In this document: piece by piece, positions 13,191 to 27,346 of the stretch
Layout of the letters: each line of letters opens with the position of its first letter
How positions within the stretch are numbered: the first letter of the stretch is position 1
NCBI RefSeq assembly: GCF_000247815.1
Contig: NC_021673.1
Location: 37,210,102 to 37,274,101, forward strand
DNA from: Ficedula albicollis
Taxonomy: Eukaryota > Chordata > Aves > Passeriformes > Muscicapidae
Reading direction: 5' to 3'
Length of the DNA stretch: 64,000 nt
Translations under genes and position numbers: made by a program
The notes under the pieces: generated by a model
Databases searched by the model: none
What the model was told of the DNA's origin: nothing
The model's input: only the letters and a program-made list of their open reading frames with translations

Positions 13191-13557
13191 TCTGCAAAAT
13201 AACCTAAACAATAAGTCACTAAAACAAATGACAAACCTACAAAACTACAATGATTTTCTAAATTCTGATAGTTTTAAATAAACAAATGTATATAAACTAG
13301 ATCAATCTTTGGTGGATAGAGAAATATTTTTCATTGCTATTGGTGAATTCCTGATTACACTGCAGAAGGATACAATTTTAGATTTTACAAGAGTGCAGTT
13401 TTTCCTTTGTAAATTATTAACATGATTGCTACAATACATCCTGCTCTGTATTTTACATGTAATCCCTTTATGTGGCTCATTTTTCCCCCCAAAAAATGAA
13501 AATCTCCTTACAACATTCTTAATTCACTTTTTTTTTTTTCCTGGGTGCAGTACTTAC

Positions 13558-13619
13558 AAGACTGCAATAGTCTTCTTGGTGGTTCTCTTATTGTCTTCTG
13601 CAAACCTTCAGAAGTTTTG
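13558..13619 (-). CDS. candidate internal exon (weak)
   Basis: A minus-strand segment of 62 bp with a very good acceptor (ttgtttttcccctgcag) and a gtaagt donor after CAGTCTT. Only one frame is open, coding KTSEGLQKTIREPPRRLLQS. Phase 1 at both ends does not match directly to the other candidates nearby, so further exons or a chance match must be assumed. No protein recognised. Confidence 0.3.
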
Positions 13620-16600
13620 CTGCAGGGGAAAAACAAGTAGAATAACCTTAATTATTACAGATGGTATCTCATTCATTAGCAGATGACAACATTTTATTTG
13701 AAAGCACAAGAAAAGCTGTTTTATAATTCTACAAAGCAACTTAATGTGAAACAACCATTACAGTTTGCAGACTACGGAAAGTTTTTAGAAGTCTTTGGTG
13801 GAACGAGTTCAAGCAGACTGAGGCCTGTTTCTTGTATTTAAGCTGACACACAATCTGTGCAAACTGGCACTAATTCAGATGTAAAGACAAACCATGAGAA
13901 GGACAAAATACTTGGCTGACATCTAATGTTATCCTTGATTTTGGAAGTTCATAGTCCTTGAAAGAATACAGTGAGATCATTTAATATCCACTATCTAAGT
14001 ACATTCACAATTTAATTAGAATACTGCACTCAAAGCCAGCATTGGTACCACAAAGGTCAAAATCCACTCTTCTCCTCAATCAATTTTCAGTCTACATTTA
14101 TTTTAATGAATAATACTGACTGTCACCATAGCTTTCTTCAGAGTGGTACTCTGTAAACATAGCAGTTGAAGAAATGTGCCTCAAGTGTAAGCATGTTATC
14201 AACTTTTATCCATTCTGTCAAAAAGATTATTTGCTTTCTTCCATAACACACATTACATACAGGAAACAGACAGACAGTTTTACCAACCATGCTACTCTCT
14301 GTACTGCACTGTAAAATGAAGGAATACATCAAACCTGAAGTTATATATTGTATACGTTCACAGGTTTTTGCTACTTGTTTTAAAGGAAGTCGGTTGTGCA
14401 GTGTTGTTTCTGCAAGTAATATCTCAAATTGCTGATGGTGCTGCTGTATTTCAGGATTTAAAAGCATAAAGGATAATTTACTCTTAAAACTACCTGGGCA
14501 TGTCATATTTAACAAGTCTCAAATTCTCTTTAGGGATTATTATAAGAAAACACTTTGCTTAATCATAAATTTTATATTTATCTTGGCTAAACACCCTCCT
14601 TTGGATAGACTGCCATGTTTTGTCAAGAAAAATCAACACAGTGGAAATGAAGTACTTGTTCTGTTGTGTGGTCATTCAAAAGAGTGTGTAGAAGTAATGT
14701 AAATGTGCACCAGCGCTGCTGATAATTTCACGCTCTCATACACTCATTTCAATTTGCTTTAAAAAGGACTATTCCTCCTGGCTAAATATAGTCATCATGA
14801 AAAAGCATACCTCCCCTTTGAGCTAATAACACTGCAAGCCCCAAGACACAACAGTACAAAAACTTCTATATTTTAGGGAACCTGAAGTACTTTCTTCTTA
14901 CAGTATGTGTTTCTGAAGTGGGACAAATGAGACTGGGTTTTTTATCAATGTATTCTCATTTAGGGTGCAGATTTCTCTTTGAAAATGACAATTCATACCC
15001 ATACCACATTTCTGAATCCCATCCAGCCCCAAAACAAATCATATATATCCCAAATGCTTCTCTTTAAAAGCAATGGGTGCTTGTAAAAGCAGCCTAGACT
15101 TTCACGCATTAAAAGATTTAGAGGATTACTGGGACATACAATTGCTCTGGAGGTTCTGGAATCAGACCTTCTATAGGAAGAATCATTTAGTCATAGAGCA
15201 TTCATCTGCAGCTTTGGAGCCTCTGGTAGCAGTGATTTTTCACCAATGAGTTACACTAGAGCTAAAACTGTAATTAGTTACTGATGTCTTAAATCCAAAT
15301 TTTTTCTTCCTTTTCACTTATTTTTTAATTACTTTCATGTTTAATTTGGGCTTCTAATCTGTGGTTACAGAACTCACCTCCTCACACAACTACTTCTGTC
15401 TATAAGCTGGAGGGTCATAATTACCTGCTCAAATAAGACATGTAAATCATTAAAAGAGGGACACAAACCAGCCAATAACCTGGGATACTGCCACCTTTCT
15501 CCCACTTGCAATCACTTGCAAATTCCACCCTACACAAGAGACAAAGACAGAAACTGAATTTGATTCTCTTCCTCTCTTCTGCCAGCTGGTCCGTTCCCCC
15601 CCTCACCCACCACAGCCCTCAAACATTGAATAGGTGCCTTACATCATGCAGATTATGAGGAAGATTTGTCAACAGAAGACTAAAGGAGAAGGCACTGATG
15701 TTCAGGTGTACTTCACAGAGAAGAACAGCAAAAATCAAGTAATCATGTGCGTTCTCTACTCTGCCCAATCTGGAAGCTGTGCTACAACAGGGAGGCTCTG
15801 CTGGCACGCAACTTAACTTAGGTGTTAATTCAAGGCACTGGATTGTACCGCACACCTAGGAACAAATTTCAAATATTTACAATGGCAAAATTGAGAAACA
15901 GGCTCACAGTAAAGGGACTGAGCAACAAAGCTATTTCATTCTTTACCTTTAGATATTGCCATTACCAGAAAATTTCTTAGTTTGAAGGTACAAATCAGAC
16001 TAAAAGAAACCACATACTGCTGCTTCCTTCTTTTGGGAACTCATGAATACAGGAAACAGGGAAACTTTAGAAAAAGATGTCCATGTAATACCAAAATTTA
16101 GAATTTTTTTTAATACTCAAGAGTAAACACAGGGAGAAGGAGAAAGGCTGGACAGAGCTGCTTAACTAGATTATAGTTAATGAAAGTTAATGTAACCACT
16201 ATATTCTGACCCACTTTTCAATGATTCCTGAAATTGTTATAAAGTTACACAAAATGCTTTGCATTATCAAGAAAAAAAAAAAAGGAACCTGCAATCATTT
16301 ATTATATTTAGGAATTTAATGCGTATTTCAAGACTAGAAGGTTCGTTCTTGTGCCACATTTTCCCCCCTCCCTCTATTTATTGCAATCAATTAAATTAAA
16401 AATTATTTGTTTGGTCCACTTCACATAGAAAGTTAGTTTTGTGACACAGTACAGTACCTCATAAAAACTTTAAATTTATCTCATTTTTTTTTATCATAAA
16501 AAGTCAAAATGTGCTTTTTAGACATATTGATAAGCCTCACTAAAAACTTACAAAAGTAACTTAGTCCTACAATGTTATAGAATAATTTTGGGTATGTTCT

Positions 16601-17696
16601 TGGTAAAAAAAACTTTTGAGTATTTCTGAATAACTTTTCAACCAGCTTCTTCCAATTGTCTCTAAGGCAAAAATCAATTCTAAAATTTTGAAACAGAGCA
16701 AAATGTTAAATCCCAAACTACTGAATCAACTCCTATCAATATAAGACATAACTCATTTGAATGTTATGACCCACATTTCCTAGTAGATTTTTAGATAAAA
16801 ACAAGCAGATTACCAGCAAAGGTTTATCTCAAATTCCCACACGTACAGCATGCCACATTAAATATATGCAAATAAACCTCTTTCTCCTCTAGTTTTTTGA
16901 GCTGACAACTCATATGACCTGAAGCCATGGTTAACGATTACAATTATTTGACTTTCATATTTATACAATCAGTCATCAGATATGCATGTTAATTGATTTT
17001 AACAGATAGTTTTGTATTTTAATGATCAACAGTAAGTGTACATTTTACCAACTTCTTGATTTATAAGAAAATAGAAGTTTTCACAATTAACCCTTCATTG
17101 TGTTGATTTGCAATATTCAATGGGAACTTCTCAATATGTTAACCTGGAAGTACTCCAAAAATAAGGAATCTTAATTTTGGTAGCAAAATTTAAATTTTCC
17201 AATTACAGACGCTCTTCTCTTGTGTTTAAAATGTATTTAAACAATGCATTGTCAATTTATTAGAATTTATGAAAGACAATTTATACTTAAATGGACTGGG
17301 CAAACAAGTAGCTTGCAGTTATTTAATATCCACATTTTGCCACTTAGAAGTTCATTTCTCTTATTCAAAGAACCTTAGTCATGCAATCCTGGATTTTAAT
17401 AAGCCCCCAGATGTCATATATACGACAGAGTACAACCCTACATTTAAGATCCTTATTTTTCAAGTAATATGCTTAAGGCCGAAGGGTTCCTCTGTTGTCA
17501 TCTCTAAATACATTAACTGAACTGTTTTGTTGTTTTTTTGGTTTTTTTTAAGATGGCTGAAGATTTATTCTCTGCAATTAAATTTTTATTTTGGATGTCC
17601 TATTTCTGGAAGCATAAAATAAGAAATTACAAATTGCACACATTTTCCAGTGAAGAATTGACTATCTTCTAAGATTATACAATGCGCAATCATTAC

Positions 17697-17763
17697 CTTC
17701 CACAATTAATGGTTGTTGTTCTTTAAGTCTATTCACATAAAAGAGTGGATATTGCATTTTACT
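17697..17763 (-). CDS. candidate internal exon of an unidentified minus-strand gene
   Basis: A minus-strand segment of 67 bp with donor GTGGAAG followed by gtaatg and acceptor tgatctttttgag. The open frame begins at codon position 1 and codes SKMQYPLFYVNRLKEQQP and four more residues, with one spare base at the end. The peptide is protein-like rather than low-complexity. I do not recognise the gene. It lies in the same half and strand as the other candidates. Confidence 0.35.
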
Positions 17764-20700
17764 CTCAAAAAGATCAGATCATGTCTTGTTCTATAGAAGG
17801 GCTCTCCCAATTTAGGCCTTAATTGCTGTTGTACTAACTGATCATGCACCAATTTTGGTAAAGCAAGAGCTGCTGGATTCCTTTCTCAGCATATTTTAAT
17901 ACCAGTACAGATATTTTAATTTCTGAAAAATGCAGAATCTTTCTGTTTTCTATAAATAACTGAATGAGGTGCAGAGACTATTCAGCTTTTATTCAGGTGA
18001 GCTTTGTACACTTCAAGTTCTGATACTATTCTCTTTTTGTTCTGGTAGCTCAAATTAATTTCAAGTGAGATTTATCCACTTCGAGATTCTGAGACATTCT
18101 CCACAACAAAAAGAGACACTAGCACACCCACAGAGATATTAAATGCTTATTCAAGTTCTTGTAATGGACCAAGGACAGAAGAAACTCGAAGTCATATTGC
18201 ACAACCATGAATAAGCACCTTAACCCATAAAACATTATTTAATAGACTTCTCTGACTTTTAAAATGTCGTGATTTCACACTGAACATAATGAGAAAGTTA
18301 GTGAATATATGATGGGATTCTGTTGCTTACTTAATAGCTGTTTTCCTTAAACTAAGGTCTGCCAACATGACAAATACTGATAAGGCAAATAAGTTCTCTT
18401 CAATTTATAGAAACATTTTCACAAGATGCCTGAACCTAGATTAAAGTGTAGAAACAAAAGAAAATACTGTTTACTACTATTTTTAAACAGTATGGTAATT
18501 GCTCATATTGAAGATTGATGATTAGAAGTAGCAAACGATTAACAATACTCACTGTATTTACTAAAAACTGAGAGAAAACTAAGAGTAGAAAACAATTGGT
18601 GACACTTTCTGATGACAACTTTTATGTGGAGAATTGCAACTACAATAAATTCCACAGTTAAAGGTTGAACTAAGGCTATGTGTAGAAAGAAGACCAATAA
18701 AACACATTCTGAGAAATAGTGTATCTAAAAAATGTCCAGTTCAACGACAAACATGAGTTCAGGGATAGTAAACCACCATTCAGACATTTTGGATCACTGA
18801 GACTATTAAGGGGATTGTGACAGGGACAGCTGAGTGAAAAAAAATCCGGAAGTTCAGCTGAGTGACTTAGTATCCAACAGTCTATGCATAATCTTAGTCA
18901 AAAATATGAAGCTGAATCTAGGAAATACAGAAAACCACTTACCATACTGCCCTGTTGCTCAGTAATATGTGCTCTGGTACTATTTCACACATAGGAAATG
19001 GGTACACTGAATACCACTAGGTAGGTAAGTTTAGTTACCTGTACCCACTGGTGATCACATTTGATCAGATATGATCAAAAATCATCAGGGATAAGGGTCT
19101 CCCATTGTCCTTGATGTAGAAAGTATAGTCTTTAGGATGTTTCACTAACTTCATACCAAAAACATTTAACTACTTTGCAACTCACTGTATAACCTCAACA
19201 AAGAAAAAATATATTATCCATCAACTGGATCAGTTCTGTACCGACATATGAACTACAGCAAAGGTGCAAAGCATGGAAGGAAAAAATACCAAAAAAAGGG
19301 AACAGAGAGGACAAAAGAAAATTTTGATCATTTTGATGACAAATTTATCTATGTCCACACACAGGTTATCTAGATGTGATAAAAATCACATTCATAAAAA
19401 TTCCAACTGTCAATCTGCAAAACAGAAAACGTTATACCAAGATGTTTCATTTCTACCAATACTTACCCTCTGTAAATGTCACTCTATTTTATCATGGTGA
19501 TTGAATTTAAATGGACTTGGTAACATTAAGAAATAGATTAGTAAGAATGACATTAATTTGCTTGCATAAAACCAGTCCACTACCTGGATGCTGCTCGTCT
19601 ATAACAAAGTGGCACATGAATACTGCATATGTGGCCAAATGCCTCTTCTGACATGAAGACTCCTTTTGAGACTCCCAGTGTCACCAGGAGAACTAAGCCC
19701 TGTGGCATCCAAATGGACAAAACACAGAAACCCCACTGCTAAGAAAAATGAAAGGCTGCACAGTTTCTCTTTGAACAAGTAACTATTTTACACAGAATCA
19801 TCAAGTTACCGAATGCAAACCACAGCAGAAAACTGCTGCAAATTTCAATCCTGTTAGTGGATACATGAATTTAGGGAAGAGGATGTAAGTATTATCACTG
19901 TAGGGCAAAATTGCTGGGTTTTATTTTAAACATGCTTAAACTCAACGTTTTAACTTAAACATTTAAGAGTGATTTTAGCCTGTAAGTTTTACATCTCTTG
20001 CCACCTGAAACTGGTGATCCAAATGTCTATAATAGCACATTTGAAATGCTGAGTTATATTAATCTCATACTAACTATAGCAGTTCAATTTCAACAAATTT
20101 CTCAGGGTTTTTGCATATTGCTGAATAAATGACTCCGGAATTAGCTTACTTTTCTTGGAGGCATTATATGAGATTATTTCTTAGTCTCCTCCTCTTTGAT
20201 TTAGTACACATCTTCAGATAATTTATTAATGTTTTGGATATCTCATTCATCATCTATTATTACTAGTGTCATAAATTAGAGGAATGGAACAAAGCACTGG
20301 ACTATACGCTTTTTCTACATTCATCAATAAAACAGCTACCTCTGTTAGCAAACACTCTGTAAAGTACTTGGTTTATCCACTAAGATGAGATCAGGAGCAG
20401 TTTTTTAGCTCAAATCCCAAAACAGATTAGATTTATAATATAAGAGGCTATTAATGAAATAAAAATTAGGACTGCACTTTAGAATATAAAAGTGTAGAAA
20501 TACCTGGTCTGCAAAACACAAAAGCAAATGTCAGACATTTCTATGCCTTCTAAAATACTCAGCTGAATTAGAAGGCTGATGAATGCCAGTTTTACCTGGA
20601 AAATGGATTAATTGTTAAAAATGCTATAATTTTGACAGCATACTATAAAACAATAAAGAGAAGGAAAGATTCAACCAACAGAAATTTAAATGTCAACATT

Positions 20701-23700
20701 TAAATCAGTGGTAATATTGCTCAAGAAGAAAAGTTGCCTGAACTGGTAATAAGTAGGAAAAATGAAATCCCTTGCCTTTTCATTTTTTGGTTTTTTCTTT
20801 CTTCTTTGGGTTTTATTGTTTTTGTTTGTTTTTTTTAATAGTCTAAACACAAAGGACATTGGAAAATACAACAGTGCAAATTTTGTAATATTTTCAAGAT
20901 GATGGATACTAGTGGGAATCCTATAGGTAATAAATTACATAGGAGTATACTATTCTACATCAACTACGTGAAAAGAGACAGAATTAACATTACTATGACA
21001 ACATTAACTACTGACTTTAAAAGGTCGTTATGCCTGCATTAAATTACATATTGGAATTAAATCTAAATATCCAAAAATCAGTTTTTGTTGTTTTATGTAA
21101 AGACTATTGATATATTTTGTGTACATTCACTGTTCACATTTCTTTAACTAAATCTCTCATTAAAACAAATTAGTATTTTGCGTGATGCAACAATACTGCA
21201 CTCACCTCTTTCCTAAGTGTTTGTTGAAAATATTTAAGCCAGGGTTAGGATTTCATCAATGGAATGAGATACAGAATTTAAGTTCTTATAGAAGAAAAGA
21301 ACTCCAAAGGTTAGACTGGAAGTGAATAAAATGCTTCCAATGGCAACTGTATATATAATGTTTTTAGGGGACGAAATTCTTTCATCTTTAGGCACTACAG
21401 ATTAGATATTTCAAGCTTCAATTCAAGCTTTTTGTTGAAAACAACACAATAAAAGTTTCCAACAAAATCAGAAGTTTTTTATTGCGAACCTCTAATTCAG
21501 GACCCTCATTATTTTCTTTATAAAGCCTTCACTATCTGTAACAACTGATGATTAATAAAACATAATTGTAAATGCCTTTTAAAGCTATTTCAACTCAACA
21601 CAGTTACACTCTCCTATAGTTACAAGAGTGGAACAGAAAATAACTATATGAGCTCCACCTTTTGTTAGTCTCCAGTTTGGTCAGTTTGGCAATGATTGTA
21701 CCTCTTATTCAATCTATAAAGCCAGTTTGAAATAAAAAATAACCTTATCATTACATGATGAAAATAAGTAGTACCCTCTTTGTACTAAAGTGCACTTGGT
21801 TTGAGGACTTACATAAAGGGGAGAAGCCAATCCCTTCTCTGATTGAGAGCAGCCATTTGCACTCTCTTACCTCTGCCTCACTTCAGGTAACAATGAACAC
21901 TGTCAGCGAAATGCTAAAAGTTAATCTTCTCTCTCACAATTATGGTATTCACCCATTAGTAGGTCCCCTGAATTCCATTTTCAGTCTTGATAAATTTCTA
22001 ACTTCTACAATGGAAACTCAATTACACAAGCGACTATAAGACAATTCTCTGGTGAAAAAGGACTTAACTGAACCTGGTCTCCCACGGCCAATGGACTTGC
22101 TCTAGCAACTGAGGGAGTAGTCAAAAAACGGAAGTGTTGGCAATGGCAACATTCCTTCATGCAAGAGTTTCCTTGACTTACTGTTTTCAAAATATCTGAG
22201 ATTCTCACCCTTCCTGTCTTTTGGTTCATTGAGTGAAGAACCTATGTCTACATGGAATTCTTAACAGAACCTCAAATCAGGGAACATGCCAACTTCAGAC
22301 CAACTTCAATATATTAACCTTGGGATGCCTATAACAAGGTTTTTCTTTTCCTCATCCCAAAGAGATTATTACTTCCTTATCTAAAACTCTACAACAAAAT
22401 CCCAGTAAAGGGTAACTACATTATTTTCCAGATAAATAAGCAGGTAACCTGTTCATTATTCTGAGTACACAATTTCACTAGTTGGTGATAGATTTTAACG
22501 TTAATTAATGACTGTATAAAAGTACTGAAAAATCATGGAAAGAATGCTTTAGCTCATCCCAGATGGAATGTGGAACAGAAGACTCAAATTTCCTTAAATA
22601 TGTTATACCAACAACTTTCCTTTAACTCTTGCTGCCTAATTCTCTTAACTTTCAGATCTGCTGAAAATATCATCAATGAAGAACAAGTCACATGCTGAAC
22701 AGACACCAACTAACCACTGAGAAGTAAATAAAAATAGCATTTCTTTGGCTAGAACACAGAATAAAATCAATGGAATATTTAATCAAATAATTTTTTCTTT
22801 TTAGATTTATTTTTATTGTAGGTTCTGCAAGACACAAAGTTCTGTCTTCTTTTTAGCATAAGGTATCCAGAAGGCTTCAGATATTTATGTACCTGCCAGA
22901 TAGGATCAGCACTTGTAAATGTTGACTCTTAACTTAATTTTAAGGGACATCACTGTTACATTCTCTAATTAGAGAAATTACATGAAATTTAAACCATACC
23001 TTCTCAGCAACACCATATCCTGTAAAATGTACTAGTACAATTGAGTACCTATTCTCAGACATATTTTTAAGCCCCATATATTAGAACATTCATTCATAAA
23101 GTTGATCAGAAGCACATGTGGTCCTGCAATTATCTAACACATTTATGACTGGGACAAAAAGCCAAGCAGGACACTTGAAATCCTATTACCACAAAGTAGT
23201 GGTTAAATGCAAGAGGAGAACTGGGAAGATGGTATTCTGAAGCAAGCAGACAGGTAGGTAGCAGTGGAGGGCCAAAGCTGACAACACCAGGACCAAAGAC
23301 AGAACCCCTCCACAGGGGGCTGTGAAACTAACTTCCTCAATTATTACCACTAAGTAAAGAAGTTTACTACAGATGCATGACTAAACAACTGTTAAACCCG
23401 CACTGCTAAATTCAGAATCCACTAAAAACTTACTACAAATTGCCGCAAAGAAATAGGGCTTGTTTACTCCTCATTACAGTGTCAGTGAGTCAAAGAGTTG
23501 ATTTTAAACAACAAAAGCCTGACAGACGAAAATGCTGCCAGCTCTGTCAGACTCCTGCAAGAGAAAGTCAAGGCTCAAATGACTGCGTTGATCTTTGACT
23601 GAAACTGTAAAACAAGTCAGCTTCTTCAAAGCCAAACATAACACTGAAGCCAACAATAAGGAATGTTTTAGTTTTTTCCACACGATGAATTTTTTGAAGT

Positions 23701-25156
23701 CATGAGCTCTGGAAGTTTTTAATCACACAAAAAAAGCATTAGCAAGGCAAATGTATATGACCCAGGCCCATATAACCACAGGACTGGTTTTCCTGACTAA
23801 TCTTATTTTTCCTTCTCTCACATAAATTCCAGTATCAACACCTCTTAATAATAGATGCTCCCAATTTTTTAACCATCTTTTAACCCACATTTTCTTTCCC
23901 TACCTAAATCCAAACAATAATTAGATATACATAATAGACTAAAGTATCTGTATTTTATTAGTCACATGGAAATTGGAGTGCTATACGCAAGACTTCAAGA
24001 TAAAACACTTCACTGACACAGATCAGAATCAAAAATTCATCCCATTTAAATACTAACAGCCTTAAGACACATGATTTTATACTTTTAATTTAAATAAAGG
24101 TAATTGAAAATATCAGAAGTGATTCTTAGTTATCCCTCCTGAACTCCTGACTCACAGTATGACCATCTATGTCTTACCTAAGTATTTTCATCCCTTTTTT
24201 AAAAAGTCTACATACTAAATCCCTCTCAATGTATGTTCCAGTATAATTTTATAGCATATTTATTAAGATTTCTGCTACCACTCATTAAAAATCAGATTCA
24301 TCAATGTTTACTTTCTAATTTTAAGCATAAATTTATTTGAAGTAAAAATTTACGTACAAAGGAAACTAATTTTTACATACTGCAGACATCATTATCCCCA
24401 CAGAAGAGTAAGGAGCAGAAACCAAGTTAATGACTGGAATCAGAGCCAGAAATACTGGACAGACAATAGTTTAATTTAACCAATTGTTACACACTCTCTT
24501 CCTCCCACCTCTCACCTCCCATAAATTTATCTTGATTATAATTATATTGGTCAGTTCAAGTTTGTTTAACTGCAGGTCTTTCCATCACTGACATCAACAG
24601 TGAAGCTACTCAGGACCTAGAAGTGCAAATGAATTTTGTCTTCCTGGAACAAATCTTAAGCATCTAGAAGCTCAGGACCCCAATATATGACTTCAGGAAC
24701 TAAGTGCTTAGTAGGCATCTGGAAAATAATGAATTATTTCACTTAGCTGTACCAGCACTTTACTCTCCATTTTACATAAGAGTTTGTAAGGATAACAAGC
24801 ATATTGCTTGGCATGGAGCAAAACCATGCAGGCAACCAACAGATATTTCCTCTGACCCCTGTCAGATCAATTAATTTTGGTAACAGAGACAATTGCCTTC
24901 AGAACAGCAGAGCAAGACAACAGAATTCCTCTAAAATGATAGAAACAGAAAAGAATATATACTGTGAAGAAGTGAAAAAGGTTTTAAAAATAATTCACTG
25001 GAGTAATTCTCTGTACCACCAGTAAAGCTGTTTTCAGTAACGTACAGCATGCTACACTATACTTTATAGTAAAATAATTTCATGACATCATACGTTTGAC
25101 AGAGAAAGATGGCATAGGCTACCTATCCAGAATGCTTGCCATTGCAAACATTTCAT

Positions 25157-26386
25157 TTTAACTGAATAGAATTAAGATCATCACCGTCAAGATTATCAAG
25201 TCCAACCATTAACACTGCCAAGCTTACCATGCTCCCAAGTGCCACATCCACACATCTTTTAAATATCTCCAGGGATGGTGACCTAGCCATTTCCCTGGGG
25301 AGCCTACTTCAATGCTTGACAAATCTTTTGGTGAAGAAATTTTTCCTAATACCTAATCTAAACTTTCCCCAGCACAACTTGAGGGTGTCTCCTCTTGTCC
25401 TGTCACTTGTTACCCAGAGAAGAAACTAACTCCTGCCTGCACACAACCTCCTTTCAGGTAGTTGTAGAGAGCAGTAAGGTCTCCCCTGAGCCTCCTTTTC
25501 TAGAGGCTAAAGAACTCCAGCTCCCTCAGCCACTCCTCAGGCACTCCATACCTTTCACCAGCTTCACTGTCCTTCTCTGGACTTACTCCAGACTCAGTGT
25601 GTTTCTTGAACACAGGATTCGAGGTGTGGCCTCAACAATGTGCAGTAGAAGGGAACAATCCCTGCCCTTGTCCTGCTGATACAGGCCAGGATGCCATTGG
25701 CCTTTCTGGCCACCTGGACACACACTGGCTCATGTTCAGCTGCTGTCAACCTAGTATCCCCAGGTCCTTTTCCTCCAGGAAGCTTTTCAGCCACTCTGTC
25801 CCAGCCTGTAGCACTGCCTATGGCTGATGTGGCTCAAGGGCAGAACTCAGCACTTGGCCTTGTTGAATCTGGCCTCAGTCCATGATCCAGCCTGTCCAGA
25901 TCCTTCTGCAGAGGCTTCCTATCCTCCAGCAGATCAACACTCCTGCCCAACTTGGTGTCAGCTGCAAAATGACTGAGGGTGCACTCCATCCCCTCATCCA
26001 TACCCTTGATAAAGGTATTAAGCAGGACTTGTTTCACTACAGAGCTCTGGGAACACCACTGTGATCTGTCACCAGCTGAATGTAACTCCATTCCCCCCAC
26101 TCTCTGGGCCTGGCCAGCCAGCCCATTTTTACCCACTGAAGTATCTGCCTATCCAACCCATGAGCAGCCAGTTTCTCCAGGAGAATGCTGTGGGAAACAA
26201 TGGCAAAGGCCTAAAGTCCAGGTAGACAACATTAACAGACCTCCTCTCATCCAGCAAGCAGGTCACCTTGTCATAAAGAGAGAGATCAGGTTGGTCAAAG
26301 AGGACTTGCCTTTTCATAAACCCATGCTGGTTGGATCTGGTCATGAGGTTGTCCTGTACGTGCAATGTGAAGGCATTCAAGATGAA
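25157..26386 (-). mobile_element. CR1 LINE, antisense, RT C-terminus to 3' end
   Basis: The longest CR1 copy here, read on the minus strand from 26386 down to 25157. Minus frames give, in order, a reverse transcriptase piece (LYDKVTCLLDERRSVNVVYL at 26129-26434), the catalytic region ([20 protein letters not shown] at 25834-26136) and the domain after it ([10 protein letters not shown] at 25594-25794). The non-coding 3' region follows (for example ctggggagcctacttcaatg near 25297 on the + strand). The catalytic FADD motif of CR1 RTs reads FAAD, with one aspartate lost, and the three frames are shifted relative to each other. The copy is 5'-truncated and cannot make an active enzyme. Confidence 0.92.
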
Positions 26387-27130
26387 CGCCTTAAATTTAC
26401 ACTTTTTAACCTTAAATTTGCACACACAATGCAAACAATACCTACTATAAAAAGAAAATAGCTTACCTGATGAGATCAGTTAAAATCCAAAATCTAAACA
26501 CAAAGCCAAGTCAACCACAAATAGCAGGAATGACTGCCATGTAATTTTTATATCTTGTATTTACCTGTCTTCTGTACTTTTACTAATTTAAAATACATCA
26601 ACTTAGAAAATGTAATGCAAAGTTAACATTTTTTATTATAAGGGATTAACTTCAGGTCAAAAGAGTTACACTCTGAATACAAATTTCACATGATCTTAAA
26701 AGGAAAAAATAAATCTGCTGCATCTCTAGCTACTAATCACATGACAAGACAATGTGAAGCTTACATCATTCAAGGATTATCAAGATAGCTGTGTGTTTAA
26801 TTATTAGTTCGTAACCATTCAGAGGCCTAGTAATTCATTTATCCTCCTTTATTCCACATGCAGAAGAAACTCCTTGAATTAAAATTCCCACTTCACTGAC
26901 TGTAACCCTGAACCAGTAAGATGTAGAATTAAAACTAAGATACAAAGTTCTTAGTAAATGCAGGTCTAATTTTCTTTTAATTCAGTGAATTTCAAAACTT
27001 TGTTGTGCTCTCATGGTTCACATCTAAGAATGGACCATTTCATTAACTGTAATACAGAACCAGCTGCCATAAAATTATCCACAAATCAGTCACTGAAGTT
27101 AGCAATGCATACCAAGCAAACTTTAGTTTA
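26387..27130. other. AT-rich interval, nothing recognised
   Basis: Short AT-rich spacer between two antisense CR1 pieces. I see no gene, repeat or signal in it. Confidence 0.5.
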
Positions 27131-27346
27131 GAATTACAGAACCATAGAATATCCTGAGTTGGAAGGGATCACCGAGTCCAACTCCTGGCCCTGCACTGGA
27201 CACTCCAAGAATCACACTATGTGCTGTCCAAACACCTCCTGAATGCTGTCAGGCTTGGTGCTGTGACCACCTCCCTGGGGAGCCTGTTCCAGTGCCCAGC
27301 CACCCTCTGGATGAAGAAGCTTTCCCTGACAACAAATGCAGTCCAA
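27131..27346 (-). mobile_element. CR1 LINE 3' fragment, antisense
   Basis: On the + strand the text runs agaaccatagaatatcctga (about 27139), ggaagggatcaccgagtcc (about 27161), ctccctggggagcctgttcc (about 27271) and atgaagaagctttccctgac (about 27311). This is the reverse complement of a CR1 3' end. It is short, better preserved than the 25-26 kb copy and separated from it by about 745 bp, so it is probably an independent, younger insertion. Confidence 0.9.

Larger units (their letters stand above)
10743..25156. other. AT-rich, intron-like interval
   Basis: About 14 kb, mostly AT-rich, with no CR1 or LTR that I recognise. It holds an (AAAT)-like low-complexity patch near 13118-13190, a somewhat GC-richer unexplained patch near 12000-12200, and scattered minus-strand segments with splice-like ends, the best of which are listed separately. 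Their phases cannot all be joined into one reading frame, so part of them must be chance matches. Confidence 0.5.

Noticed and set aside
14372..14865. Minus-strand pieces near 14.4 and 14.8 kb, including a 125-codon frame at 14138-14515
   Set aside because: Several alternative acceptors and donors give different phases, and none joins cleanly to the neighbouring candidates. Not strong enough to annotate.
18943..20642. Short minus-strand segments with good splice-like signals (18943-18979, 20340-20379, 20596-20642)
   Set aside because: Each is under 50 bp. The 20.6 and 20.3 kb pieces have incompatible phases, which shows how often such matches arise by chance.
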